From: Allohoeflea poritis
GTDB taxonomy: Bacteria; Pseudomonadota; Alphaproteobacteria; Rhizobiales; Rhizobiaceae
Direction of reading: 5' to 3'
DNA: 64,000 nucleotides
Assembly (NCBI RefSeq): GCF_027889715.1
Contig: NZ_JAPJZH010000001.1
Span: forward strand, 434,001 to 498,000
Shown: positions 36,504-44,718 of the stretch, piece by piece
How positions within the stretch are numbered: the stretch's first letter is position 1
Layout: every line of letters begins with the position of its first letter
The notes under the pieces: model-generated
What the model saw: only the letters and a program-made list of their open reading frames with translations
Database searches by the model: none
What the model was told of the DNA's origin: nothing
Made by a program: the position numbers and the translations under genes

Positions 36504-36842
36504 GAAAAACTCCCGTTTTTTTTGGTGGCTCGCATTACCCAATCGCGAACCTTGGCGGGAGTATAGACACGAAGCCGGAATGAAATCCAGATTATTCGTC
36601 GGGCTCGGTTAAACCGTTCTACAGTCCGCAATTTTTGTAGAATTTGGTTGCTGCGCGGGACCGTTAATTGCTCAACCGACGCCCCGGCACTCATTTGATT
36701 GCGCTGACCGCAAAAAGGGGGCCTGGCGAGGGTCGCACCGGTCAGCGGCGCCGGATCCGGCTGCACACAATGTCTGCCGCCGGCACTTGTGAGGGGCCCG
36801 GACATTGTCTAACGATTCTTCAGCTCAGCCCGGAGAGATCCC
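36504..36842. other. Divergent intergenic region with an inverted repeat
   Basis: A 339-base gap between the peptide ABC operon (minus) and a DUF4345 gene (plus). It must hold the operon's promoter. TTCTACA (36617-36623) and TGTAGAA (36636-36642) form a perfect 7-base inverted repeat with a 12-base spacer in an AT-richer part, a possible operator. No gene or RNA was recognised. Confidence 0.4.
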
Positions 36843-37274
36843 ATGATTTCCCTGAAGACACCCATATTGCCGCTTCGGATCATTCTGGCACTAGTCGGGA
36901 TCGTGATTGTCGTTCTCGGTTTCGACGTTGCGTTCGGAGGCATACGCACCCTTGGCTGGCTCGGCCCGACGGATTTCATCGAAGTGGTCAACAGTTCCGA
37001 TTTCAGGGTCCAGGACAGCCATTTCCGGTTCCTCGGCGGCGTATGGATCGGCATCGGATTCGTTTTCATCGCCGGCGCATTCGCCCTGCAACAGCTGCGT
37101 CTCGTACTGATCGTGCTGTGCGGGCTGGTGTTCATTGGCGGCCTTGCCCGTTTCACCGGGCCCAGCTTTGCGACGCTTTTCAATCTTTCCGTATTGCCGT
37201 CGCTGCTAGCCGAGCTGTTTGTCTTTCCGTTGCTCGGCTACTGGATTGCCAGATCAGGCAAGGACCACCCCTGA
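36843..37274 (+). CDS. DUF4345 domain membrane protein
   Basis: A 143-residue protein with four predicted helices (about residues 10-30, 65-85, 90-110 and 115-135). The pattern IRTLGWLGP and DSHFRFLGGVWIGIGFVFIAGAF matches the DUF4345 family as I know it: a short loop after helix 1 and an R/G-rich start to helix 2. A ggagag ribosome site precedes the ATG. It converges with the SMR exporter gene. No function is established for the family. Confidence 0.7.
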   Translation: MISLKTPILPLRIILALVGIVIVVLGFDVAFGGIRTLGWLGPTDFIEVVNSSDFRVQDSHFRFLGGVWIGIGFVFIAGAFALQQLRLVLIVLCGLVFIGGLARFTGPSFATLFNLSVLPSLLAELFVFPLLGYWIARSGKDHP

Positions 37275-37287
37275 TCAATCAAGCCAG

Positions 37288-37602
37288 TCACGTCGACAGC
37301 TTGAGGCCGACGATGCCCATCATGATCAAACCGATGCAACCCAAGCGAATTGCCGTGGCCGGTTCGCTGAACAGGAACATGCCGACAATAACGGTTCCCA
37401 TCGTGCCGATGCCGGTCCAGATCGCGTAGGCGGAACCGAGCGGAAGCGTCCTCAGGGCCAGCCCGAGAAGCGCGATGCTGGCGATCATTGCCGTCACCGT
37501 GATGACCGTGGGAACCGGCAGCCGAAAGCCGTCGGTATATTTGAGCCCGACCGCCCATCCGATTTCCAGAAGACCGGCGAGAAAAAGGAAAATCCAGGAC
37601 AT
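37288..37602 (-). CDS. gdx: SMR family guanidinium exporter (Gdx/SugE type)
   Basis: A 104-residue four-helix inner-membrane protein that works as an antiparallel dimer, exporting guanidinium in exchange for protons. MSWIFLFLAGLLEIGWAVGLKYTDGF is the Gdx-type start (split here as two motifs: the essential Glu in LLEIGWA and the GLKYTDGF signature), followed by SAYAIWTGIGTMGT. The ATG at 37602 is set by a strong aaggag ribosome site; the longer frame to 37677 runs through the riboswitch and is rejected. A two-hairpin guanidine-II riboswitch lies in the leader, which supports this substrate over quaternary-ammonium drugs. Confidence 0.9.
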   Translation of the reverse strand: MSWIFLFLAGLLEIGWAVGLKYTDGFRLPVPTVITVTAMIASIALLGLALRTLPLGSAYAIWTGIGTMGTVIVGMFLFSEPATAIRLGCIGLIMMGIVGLKLST

Positions 37603-37621
37603 ACCTATCTCCTTACAGGCG

Positions 37622-37669
37622 ATAAGGTCGTCCTCATCATGAATGTTGTTAAAAAGCGCGGCCGTCCGC
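37622..37669 (-). promoter_or_regulatory. Guanidine-II (mini-ykkC) riboswitch
   Basis: Reading the minus strand toward the exporter: hairpin 1 (37669-37658) is GCGG-ACGG-CCGC; hairpin 2 (37637-37622) is ATGAGG-ACGA-CCTTAT, six pairs including one G-U. Both tetraloops are ACGR, the strict signature of mini-ykkC, in which two small hairpins bind guanidinium through their loops. The second hairpin ends seven bases before the aaggag ribosome site (37614-37609) of the SMR gene, the usual arrangement for translational control. The sequence match is direct; ligand binding is from knowledge of the class. Confidence 0.85.
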
Positions 37670-37715
37670 AATCCCAAGGTGGGTATCTGCCGCTACCGAT
37701 TCAAGGCCGGTCCGG

Positions 37716-38363
37716 TTAAAAAGCCATTCTCCCGTACAGCTCGTCAAACGGGATCATGACATTCTCGCGATATCCGTCGCGCTGCTGCAGCCGCTCATAC
37801 CATGCTGATACGCTGGGAATTTCGGGCCGCTTGAAGTCCAGATTGAAATAGCGGTAGAGATGCACGCCCACGGTGATATCGGCCAGCGTCAGCGCTTCGC
37901 CGAGAAGATTGCCGCCGTCGGCGAGCATTTCATCCAGCAATTTGAAATGCGCACCGCACCGCTCGACGCTCTGGTGGATGGACCTCCAGTCCCGCTGCTC
38001 CTCCGGCGTCCGATAGAAACCCCAGAAGACGCCGCCAATGAAATCGGACTGCAATACGGTTTCCGACCATTCCATCCACTGATCGACTTGCGCCCTCTCG
38101 GCCGGCTCATCCTTCCAGAAGCCGGTGTCCGGATGCCTGGCTGCCAGGTAGCGAAGGATTGCATGGGACTCCCAGACCACATGATCGCCGTCTTTCAGAA
38201 CGGGGACCTTGCCGTGGGGGTTCATCATCCGAAATTCCGGCGTATCGAGCCCGCCGAAGGCCCCGCCGAGTTCAATGTGGCGGTGCGGAACCTGGAGTTC
38301 GGCCAGAAGCCAGGCCACTTTCTGAACATTGATTGAACTGCGACGGCCAAGAACGGTCAGCAT
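37716..38363 (-). CDS. Glutathione S-transferase family protein
   Basis: A 215-residue cytoplasmic GST. The N-terminal thioredoxin-like domain (residues 1-80) has RRSSINVQKVAWLLAEL, the cis-proline in GKVPVL and the glutathione gamma-Glu contact in ESHAILRYLA; the C-terminal helical domain has the LTLADITVG folding motif. A catalytic Ser/Thr near residue 9-10 is expected. An aaaggagg ribosome site precedes the ATG. It is upstream of the gdx gene in the same direction, 113 bases away with the riboswitch between them. Its substrate is unknown. Confidence 0.9.
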   Translation of the reverse strand: MLTVLGRRSSINVQKVAWLLAELQVPHRHIELGGAFGGLDTPEFRMMNPHGKVPVLKDGDHVVWESHAILRYLAARHPDTGFWKDEPAERAQVDQWMEWSETVLQSDFIGGVFWGFYRTPEEQRDWRSIHQSVERCGAHFKLLDEMLADGGNLLGEALTLADITVGVHLYRYFNLDFKRPEIPSVSAWYERLQQRDGYRENVMIPFDELYGRMAF

Positions 38364-38413
38364 CGTGCGTCCTCCTTTGCGGACTGGCGGACTGTGCGGT
38401 CACTATAGCCCGG

Positions 38414-39517
38414 TTACGAAACCAATGGCTGCTGTTGCGTGGCGCAGTGAATGCCGCCGCCGATTTCACCGACCGGATCGACATCGAGCATGACGATCTC
38501 GCGCCCGGGATAAAACTGCCTGAGCAAGCGCTCGGCTTCACTGTCCGTTTCGCTGTCGCCGAATTGCGCGGCGATGACCGCACCGTTGCAGACATAGTAG
38601 TTGGCGTAGGAGGCGACGAATTCATCGTCCTCGACACGAATATCCACGGGCTCCGGAACGACCGTCAGTTCCAGAGACCGGCCCGCGCTGTCCGTTGCAC
38701 CGCGCAAGATGTCGTATGTTTCGAAGGCCGCCGCTGACCAGGGGTCATCGGGATCAATGGTTTCAGGCAATTGAATCAGTACACTGCCAGGCGCGACAAA
38801 ACGCGCAAGCGAATCAATGTGATAGTCGGTGATATCGGCGCCTGCGATCCCCGGTGCCCAGATCATCTTTTCAGCGCCGAACGCATCCAGCAGGCGGCGT
38901 TCGATTTCCTGTTTCGAAATACTGTTCCGGTTGGGATTGACCCAACTGCTTTCGTGGGCAAGGAGCGTTCCCTCGCCATCGGTTTCTATGCCGCCGCCCT
39001 CACCGACGACACCGGAATCGATCACCGACAGACCCAACCGTTCCGCAACCCTTTGTGCGACCAACCCGTCATTGTCGTGTACCTGCCTGTTGCCCCAGCC
39101 GTTGAAATTGAGTTGACAGACCGCGAGGCCTCCCTCTCCATCGGTCACGAACAGCGGCCCGCTATCGCGGCACCAAAGATCATCTGTCGGAACGGTCCAG
39201 ATTTCGACGGCCGCGCCCAGCATCTTGCGGGCCGAGATTTCGTGTTCCGGCGGCATCATCATGACCACGGGTTCGAACTCGGCAATCGTGTTTGCAATGT
39301 CGGCGATCGTTTCCTGAAGCGCCCCGAGGAAGTGCCGGTCCGGATGAACCGTGCGGTTGACCGGCCACTGCATGAATGTACGCAGATGCGGCTGGCTTTC
39401 CTCAGGCACGAAAAAGTTACCTGTCCCATCGGGTTTGCCCGTGGCTCCCCCAGCCGCGAAAGCCGCGGGTGCGAATGTCACGGCCGCGGCCGAATCCAGA
39501 AACGTGCGCCTCATCAT
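38414..39517 (-). CDS. Agmatine deiminase/peptidylarginine deiminase family protein, probably exported
   Basis: About 367 residues of the guanidino-group-modifying fold. Seen: DDLWCRDSGPLFV (the D-x-W-x-R-D-x-G-P substrate region), VVGEGGGIETDGEG, DYHIDSLARF with the catalytic His, and the C-terminal nucleophile Cys in GGGIHCATQQQP. These enzymes hydrolyse agmatine to N-carbamoylputrescine and ammonia. Unusually, the N-terminus MMRRTFLDSAAAVTFAPAAFA looks like a Tat signal (RRxFL plus hydrophobic core), suggesting a periplasmic location. The start is one of GTG/ATG/ATG at 39520-39514. It is near, but not obviously co-transcribed with, the guanidinium exporter. Confidence 0.85.
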   Translation of the reverse strand: MMRRTFLDSAAAVTFAPAAFAAGGATGKPDGTGNFFVPEESQPHLRTFMQWPVNRTVHPDRHFLGALQETIADIANTIAEFEPVVMMMPPEHEISARKMLGAAVEIWTVPTDDLWCRDSGPLFVTDGEGGLAVCQLNFNGWGNRQVHDNDGLVAQRVAERLGLSVIDSGVVGEGGGIETDGEGTLLAHESSWVNPNRNSISKQEIERRLLDAFGAEKMIWAPGIAGADITDYHIDSLARFVAPGSVLIQLPETIDPDDPWSAAAFETYDILRGATDSAGRSLELTVVPEPVDIRVEDDEFVASYANYYVCNGAVIAAQFGDSETDSEAERLLRQFYPGREIVMLDVDPVGEIGGGIHCATQQQPLVS

Positions 39518-39638
39518 CACAAATTGTCTCCCACAAAAACTACAGTGTTCCGGCCCTTGCCTGAGCCCTTCGCAGCACTAACTGCCAGTTTGATGCTTCA
39601 CCCGCCCGATGCAATAGCCTCAACTGAAAGGGAACACT

Positions 39639-40592
39639 ATGTCTGAAGTCACGATTACCCGGCGTTCAGCCCTTCTCGGCGCAGCCGCATTGCCGGCGGC
39701 CGCCGGCCTGGCGGGAGCTGCTCCGGCGTTCGCCGCCGCCCCCATGCAGTCGGGCGGCGGTACACCGTTCGCACGTTTCAAGGTCGGCGGCTTTGAAGTC
39801 AATACATTGCTCGACAACTCGCTGACCCGGGAAGACCCGCAAAATATCTTCGGTAAGAATGTCTCTGCCGAAGAGTTCAATTCGGTATCTGCAGAAAATC
39901 TCATTCCTGCCGACAAGACGCGCTTTTTCTTCACACCGACCGTCATCAACACCGGAAGCGAACTTGTTCTCTTCGATACGGGTCTCGGTGCCGGCGGCGG
40001 CGGCAATATCGTTGGCGCATTGGCGAGCGCGGGCTACACGCCCGACCAGATCGATGTGGTTGTCATCACGCATATGCACCCCGATCACATCGGTGGCCTT
40101 ATGGGTGAAAGCGGACCGACCTTCCCCAATGCCCGCTACGTGACCGGAGAAACGGAGTACAATTTCTGGACAACCGAGGGCGCGGAAGGCGGCGCGGGGC
40201 CTCTTGTCGCGAAGAATGTCGTTCCGCTGGCGGAAAAGATGACCTTCCTGAAGGATGGCGGAACGGTGGTCAGCGGCATCACGGCGATGGCGACCTTCGG
40301 GCACACGCCCGGGCACATGGCGTATATGATTGAAAGCGACGGCGGCCAGGTCCTGCTGACGGCAGACCTTGCCAACCACTACGTCTGGTCTGTCGCCTAT
40401 CCGGACTGGGAAGTTCTGTTCGACATGGACAAGGAAAACGCCGCCGCGCAGCGCCGCAAGGTGCTCGGTATGCTGGCTTCGGACAAGATACCCTTCGTCG
40501 GCTACCATATGCCCTTCCCCGCACTTGGTTATGTGGAGACCCGTGCCGACGGTTTCCGTTACGTGCCGGCCTCCTACCAGCTGCAGCTTTAG
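39639..40592 (+). CDS. Tat-exported MBL-fold metallo-hydrolase
   Basis: A 317-residue zinc hydrolase. The N-terminus ITRRSALLGAAALPAAAGLAG is a Tat-type signal, so a periplasmic location is likely. The metallo-beta-lactamase-fold motif is THMHPDHIGG (HxHxDH), with further ligands in FGHTPGH, TADLANH and GYHMPFP. The family of this layout includes lactonases and arylsulfatase-like or methyl-parathion-type hydrolases, not true beta-lactamases. An aaaggga ribosome site precedes the ATG. It is divergent from the deiminase gene. Confidence 0.85.
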   Translation: MSEVTITRRSALLGAAALPAAAGLAGAAPAFAAAPMQSGGGTPFARFKVGGFEVNTLLDNSLTREDPQNIFGKNVSAEEFNSVSAENLIPADKTRFFFTPTVINTGSELVLFDTGLGAGGGGNIVGALASAGYTPDQIDVVVITHMHPDHIGGLMGESGPTFPNARYVTGETEYNFWTTEGAEGGAGPLVAKNVVPLAEKMTFLKDGGTVVSGITAMATFGHTPGHMAYMIESDGGQVLLTADLANHYVWSVAYPDWEVLFDMDKENAAAQRRKVLGMLASDKIPFVGYHMPFPALGYVETRADGFRYVPASYQLQL

Positions 40593-40743
40593 ACAGCCCC
40601 GCAAATCGGCGGAGGGCGTACCGGTGGTGGGCCCTCCACCAGATCCAACTCATACAGTCGCGGTACAGGATGAACACTGCGTCACTTGACGGCAATATTG
40701 AACCGCAACCGTTCGCGCATATGTCGTGCGAAAGGAGAAAATC

Positions 40744-41676
40744 ATGAGCTGGAATCCCGCGCTTGAACCGAATTGCCCGGCGGCGGGCAATCTCGACAGT
40801 ATCGAAACAGTAATCATCCCCCGTGCCCGCGATCTCGGCGGCTTCGAGGTGCGGCGCGCCCTGCCGGCACCGCGGCGGCAGATGGTCGGACCGTTCATCT
40901 TCTTCGACCAGATGGGACCGGCCGAATTCGTCACGGAACAGGGGATCGACGTGCGCCCGCACCCGCATATCGGACTGGGCACGGTGACCTATCTGTTTCG
41001 CGGCGAATTTCAGCACCGCGACTCGCTTGGAACAAACCAGATGATCTATCCGGGCGAGGTCAACTGGATGATCGCCGGCAACGGAATTACCCATTCGGAG
41101 CGTACGAGCGCCGAGACGCGACGGGCACCGAGCAGTCTTTTCGGAATCCAGACCTGGGTCGCGCTGCCCGAAACCGACGAGGAAACGGACGCAGCCTTCG
41201 AACATCACGGGAAGGATGCGTTGCCCATGCTGAAGGGGGAAGGCAAGGAAGTACGGCTCATCCTCGGCAATGGCTGGGGCGAGCGTGCACCCGTCACCAC
41301 ATTCACCAACATGTTCTACGCGGATGCGGTGATGGAGGCCGGATCGCTCCTGCCTTTGCCCGACGACCACGAAGATCGCGGCATCTATGTCCTGGATGGA
41401 TCCGTCGAGATCGCCGGCGATACATTCGAAAGCGGTCGCATGATGGTGTTCCGGCCAGGCGATTCCATTACCGTCAAGGCAGGGCCGACCGGCGCGCGGA
41501 TCATGCTTCTTGGCGGCGATACACTTTCCGGACCACGCTATATCTGGTGGAATTTCGTTGCCTCCTCGCGGGGCAAGATCGATGCGGCCAAGGAAGCGTG
41601 GGCGGCGGGCGACTGGGCACACGGACGCTTTCAGTTGCCGCCCGGCGACACGGACGAGTTCATTCCGCTTCCCTGA
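40744..41676 (+). CDS. Pirin family protein
   Basis: A 310-residue bicupin. The N-terminal cupin has the metal site RPHPHIGLGTVTYL, then QHRDSLG and GNGITHSE, the three His plus Glu that bind Fe in pirins; the C-terminal cupin (from about residue 170) lacks metal ligands. Some pirins have quercetinase activity, and others bind regulators or enzymes. The ATG at 40744 follows aaaggag, so the GTG at 40726 is rejected. A strong hairpin lies 23 bases after the stop codon. Confidence 0.9.
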   Translation: MSWNPALEPNCPAAGNLDSIETVIIPRARDLGGFEVRRALPAPRRQMVGPFIFFDQMGPAEFVTEQGIDVRPHPHIGLGTVTYLFRGEFQHRDSLGTNQMIYPGEVNWMIAGNGITHSERTSAETRRAPSSLFGIQTWVALPETDEETDAAFEHHGKDALPMLKGEGKEVRLILGNGWGERAPVTTFTNMFYADAVMEAGSLLPLPDDHEDRGIYVLDGSVEIAGDTFESGRMMVFRPGDSITVKAGPTGARIMLLGGDTLSGPRYIWWNFVASSRGKIDAAKEAWAAGDWAHGRFQLPPGDTDEFIPLP

Positions 41677-41699
41677 CCGCCTGACTTCGCAAAGAAAAA

Positions 41700-41723
41700 C
41701 CGGACGCCCAAAATGGCGTCCGG
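41700..41723 (-). terminator. Rho-independent terminator for the minus-strand gene
   Basis: CCGGACGCC (41700-41708) and GGCGTCCGG (41715-41723) form a perfect 9-pair stem with a 6-base loop. On the minus strand the hairpin is followed at once by TTTTTCTTT, giving a good intrinsic terminator for the reductase-like gene that ends at 41806. It may also end pirin transcription from the other side, although no T-run is present there. Confidence 0.85.
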
Positions 41724-41805
41724 CTGCCCAAAATCAGGCGAGAGGCGCGCACTCGCATAATTGTCAGCGGGCAAAAAGAGTTGGCGAGGATCCCCGTGCA
41801 CGTTT

Positions 41806-42429
41806 TCATCTTGCCAGAGCGAAACCGAATTCGCGCCCGAGGTCCCCCTTCATGGCACTCCATATCCACAGCATGGCGAGCGGCTCGAGCAGCCGCGCCT
41901 GCGTCAGCGGACCGGCGTTCTGGGCATCGAATCCCACATCCCTTACCAGAGCCAGCGCGACCGACTTCGCCTGTTCGGAATCGCCGGCCACGAACATGAC
42001 CGGCTGAGGCGACAGCCTGCCGGCATCGGCCATGAATTCCGCACCGATCTGATTGAAAGTCTTGACCACATCGGCCTGCGGCAACAGCGCCTGGACACGC
42101 TCGCCGCCGGACGTATCGAAACCCAGCGTCAGCCCAAGGCCATCCTTGCCCATGGCGACCGGGTTCGTGCAGTCGATGATGATCTTGCCTGCCGCCGGAC
42201 CGATGGAGCCGGCGACATCCTCCACCGCCGACCAGCCGACAGCAAGGATCGCGACCTCGCAGGCAGTTACGGCATCGGAGGGTCCGGCTATCCTGTAGTC
42301 ACGCGCCAGATCCGCATATTTTTCGGCGTCCGGCTCGCGCACTCCAAAGCAAATATTGTGGCCGGCACGTTTCAATGCGCCGGCCAAGGCTTTGCCCACG
42401 CTTCCGGCGCCAACGATTGCAATATCCAT
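41806..42429 (-). CDS. NADPH-dependent F420 reductase-like dinucleotide-binding protein
   Basis: A 207-residue Rossmann protein: MDIAIVGAGSVGKALAGALKRAG at the start (split glycine motif GAGSVG), then ILAVGWSAVEDVAG, IIDCTNPV and VVKTFNQIGAEFM, the pattern of F420H2:NADP oxidoreductase-like proteins. In organisms lacking F420, members probably act as NADP-dependent reductases. The ATG at 42429 starts the Rossmann fold directly, but has a weak ribosome site; an in-frame ATG lies at 42465. It is divergent from the LysR gene, its possible regulator. Confidence 0.8.
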   Translation of the reverse strand: MDIAIVGAGSVGKALAGALKRAGHNICFGVREPDAEKYADLARDYRIAGPSDAVTACEVAILAVGWSAVEDVAGSIGPAAGKIIIDCTNPVAMGKDGLGLTLGFDTSGGERVQALLPQADVVKTFNQIGAEFMADAGRLSPQPVMFVAGDSEQAKSVALALVRDVGFDAQNAGPLTQARLLEPLAMLWIWSAMKGDLGREFGFALAR

Positions 42430-42505
42430 TGTGGCTGAATTTCCTATTCCCCATCCGGTTACCATGATAAAGCACGAATGAATGCGAAAAAATCAAATTC
42501 GCCTC

Positions 42506-43477
42506 ATGAGTGATATTGATCAAAATAAACTCCGTAAGATCGACCTGACGCTATTGCTGGTATTTCTCGGCCTGATGCGCCATCGAAAGGCGGTTTTGGT
42601 GGCCGCAGAGCTGGGCCTGACCCAGTCCTCCATCAGCCATTCGCTCAGGCGACTGAGGGAAATCTTCGAAGACCCGCTGTTCCTGCGCCGGGCGCATGGG
42701 CTCGAACCGACGGCCGTCGCGGGCGCGCTTGAGCCGAAAATCCGGCAGATCGTCGAAACGCTCAACCAGACCCTTTCCGCTCCGGGTAAGTTCGAACCGG
42801 AAAAGAGCGAGCGCATAATCCGTATCGCCGGACGGGATAATGTCCTGTCGCGGCTGGTTCCGCCGCTCATCTCCCGCCTCGATATCGCGGCGCCTCAGAT
42901 GCGCCTTTCCAGCCTCGAACTCGGACGCGATGCGGCCATGCGCGCGGTTTCCGACGGCGATATCGACTTTGCCATCGGGTACTATTGGGAGTACGGCAAG
43001 GAGCTGATGTCCGACATTCTTTACACGGAAGAATACCGGGTCATTGCGCGTAAGGGGCATCCACTGTTCCGGGAAGAACTGACCGTCGAATCCTATATCG
43101 ACGCGCGGCACATCCTCGTTTCGGAGGTCGGCGACATGAGCGGCATTGTCGACATGACCCTGGAAAAGACCGGTCTGTCGCGGCGCGTCGTCGCGTCAGT
43201 GCCGCTGTTCTTTCCGGCGCTGGCCACGGTTGCCCAGAGCGATCTGATCGGGACGCTGCCAAAGAGCCTTGTTGAAAAATTCGCTCCGGTATTCGACCTG
43301 GAATGGCGCACGCCGCCGATCGAGATCCGGACATTCACCATCCAGGCGCTTCGACATCGCCGGGATGAGAAGAACCCGTTTCATACCTGGCTGCTCGATA
43401 TTCTCAAGCAATGCGCGGAAATCGACCGGACGCCCCCCGCGGAGCGCCCGGCCTCCCACCAGCGAGATCAGGTGTAA
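42506..43477 (+). CDS. LysR family transcriptional regulator
   Basis: About 323 residues: an N-terminal LysR helix-turn-helix (VFLGLMRHRKAVLVAAELGLTQSSISHSLRRL split over residues 20-50, ending in FEDPLFLRR) and a periplasmic-binding-like effector domain with NodD/SyrM-type features (DFAIGYYWE, DILYTEEYRVIARKGHPLF). Two ATGs are possible (42482 and 42506), neither with a clear ribosome site. The last 268 bases of the gene are duplicated 1.5 kb downstream, but this copy is full-length and looks functional. It is divergent from the reductase-like gene, 76 bases away. Confidence 0.88.
   Translation: MSDIDQNKLRKIDLTLLLVFLGLMRHRKAVLVAAELGLTQSSISHSLRRLREIFEDPLFLRRAHGLEPTAVAGALEPKIRQIVETLNQTLSAPGKFEPEKSERIIRIAGRDNVLSRLVPPLISRLDIAAPQMRLSSLELGRDAAMRAVSDGDIDFAIGYYWEYGKELMSDILYTEEYRVIARKGHPLFREELTVESYIDARHILVSEVGDMSGIVDMTLEKTGLSRRVVASVPLFFPALATVAQSDLIGTLPKSLVEKFAPVFDLEWRTPPIEIRTFTIQALRHRRDEKNPFHTWLLDILKQCAEIDRTPPAERPASHQRDQV
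43205..43472 (+). repeat. Direct repeat, copy A (LysR 3' end)
   Basis: This segment from the LysR gene recurs at 44719-44986 in the same direction with only a handful of differences: a one-base loss near the start, a T-to-C, CC-to-TT, a one-base gain and an A-to-T near the end. The two copies flank 1246 bases that contain the lectin-like gene. Copy A is in frame with the regulator. Confidence 0.95.
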
Positions 43478-43678
43478 CGCGCAAGACCTAATGGCATAGA
43501 GCGGGATTAGGAGGGAATTGCTGGGAAGACGTTGTGATCCGACGATTTGACCTATTTAGTCTGATTTTAAGTCAGGGATCAGGTCAGAATTGTGGAGAGG
43601 TTTCGCATTGCGCCGAGGTGATTGTCGTTTCCAAGAGCATTGATGTTTGAATGTTTTAGAACAGGTTTGAGCGACCGA

Positions 43679-44275
43679 TCATTCGCTTGAACGAAGTTGT
43701 CGAAAAACAGAATCAATCGCCATCCAATGGATCCGTGCATTGCTGAAGCTGTCCATATAAGCGGACGAAACGACCAGTTCGAAACCGGCTCGATCAAGTT
43801 TTTCAACAGAAGTTCTATAGGTTGTTGTCGTTGATCGGTGATAGGCTTCGATTGATGTAACTGATAAAAAAACCTGCGGTTGCGTTTTGAAATTGCTTTC
43901 AAAAGCCACCTTTTCGCGAAAGACTTCCTGCCATTGGTCGCCAGTTTGTCGCCTTTTGTGAGGGATATCCACTTTGCCGGTTTCGATGTTACCAAGCCCC
44001 GCTAGTATTTCTTCGTAGTTGGGTCCGATTAGCCGTTCAAAATCGGTACGTATCGTGCTGTTGATCGCAGCTCCAACTTGGCCGTTGATTTCAGCTTCGA
44101 TGCGGTTGGGAATGTGCCTAAAATCAAAGTATCCAATTGAAGCCAAAATCACAGCACCGGCCAAGATGAAAGCAAATGCCGAAGTAGCGAAACGCGAGCT
44201 GCTTAGCTTGGATTCAAGTTTGAATTCAAGGGCATGAATCCGCTTGTCCAGATCATTGATTTTTTCTTCTGACAT
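43679..44275 (-). CDS. Membrane-anchored H-type lectin-like protein
   Basis: A 198-residue protein: a charged N-terminal helix with coiled-coil character (residues 1-28, MSEEKINDLDKRIHALEFKL), one membrane helix (about 31-50, TSAFAFILAGAVILASIGYF), a linker, and a C-terminal domain (about 115-190). The C-terminal part, VAFESNFKTQPQVFLSV...YRTSVEKLDRAGFELVV...IHWMAI, follows the H-type lectin (discoidin/Helix agglutinin) pattern of F-x3-P-x-V, GF.L and W.AI. With the N-terminus cytoplasmic, this domain would be periplasmic. The gene lies in an AT-rich insert between two copies of a LysR fragment, suggesting acquisition. The lectin call is from pattern memory and needs a profile search. Confidence 0.65.
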   Translation of the reverse strand: MSEEKINDLDKRIHALEFKLESKLSSSRFATSAFAFILAGAVILASIGYFDFRHIPNRIEAEINGQVGAAINSTIRTDFERLIGPNYEEILAGLGNIETGKVDIPHKRRQTGDQWQEVFREKVAFESNFKTQPQVFLSVTSIEAYHRSTTTTYRTSVEKLDRAGFELVVSSAYMDSFSNARIHWMAIDSVFRQLRSSE

Positions 44276-44718
44276 CGCTTGTTGAACTTTCTACAAACAT
44301 TAAATCCGATAAATGCAAATCAGATTTTTTACTAAATCAGTATGCCTATACTCTATTGCCAAACGCTAATGGCTGACTGAACTGCCGAAATCCTTCTCAT
44401 AGGTTAGTTTACAACGGTGAGGACCAAGTTGTGGCCTGATCCGAACACCGTGTTTTTCAGCCTACTTCCATCCACCCAAACCATAAGCACGATGATCCCC
44501 GATCAGATTGGCATCAGGGAAAGTTAACCTATCTCTGGTAGAGTAAATGTGACATTTGCCACATGACCGGGTTACTTAAGCTGGAGCCAACCGCGCGGCC
44601 TGCTTCGCTTGCGCTACGCAATGGCTCCGCTCAGCAGGCCTTGACCTCAATCAGACTAACGGAAAGAAACAGGAACGGATTCCACGCCTGAACGGCCCGG
44701 ATCACGGGGCTGGGTCAG
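44276..44718. other. AT-rich non-coding part of the insert
   Basis: No credible gene. Bases 44281-44340 have 16 G/C of 60, against 32 of 60 in the LysR gene at 43261-43320, so the composition is foreign to the region. GGCCTGCT (44597-44604) and AGCAGGCC (44633-44640) form a perfect 8-base inverted repeat with a 28-base internal part near the junction to copy B. No transposase, integrase or terminal inverted repeats were found. Confidence 0.6.

Noticed and set aside
37603-37677. N-terminal extension of the SMR protein (frame open to 37677)
   Set aside because: It would read through the second riboswitch hairpin; the ATG at 37602 has an excellent aaggag site and gives the standard SMR length.
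39666-40604. 312-codon minus-strand frame opposite the MBL-fold gene
   Set aside because: The plus strand has the HxHxDH motif and a Tat signal; the mirror frame has no family features.
44597-44640. attC- or IS-end-like inverted repeat near copy B
   Set aside because: No integron core sites, no transposase and no matching second end were seen, so it is noted only as a repeat.
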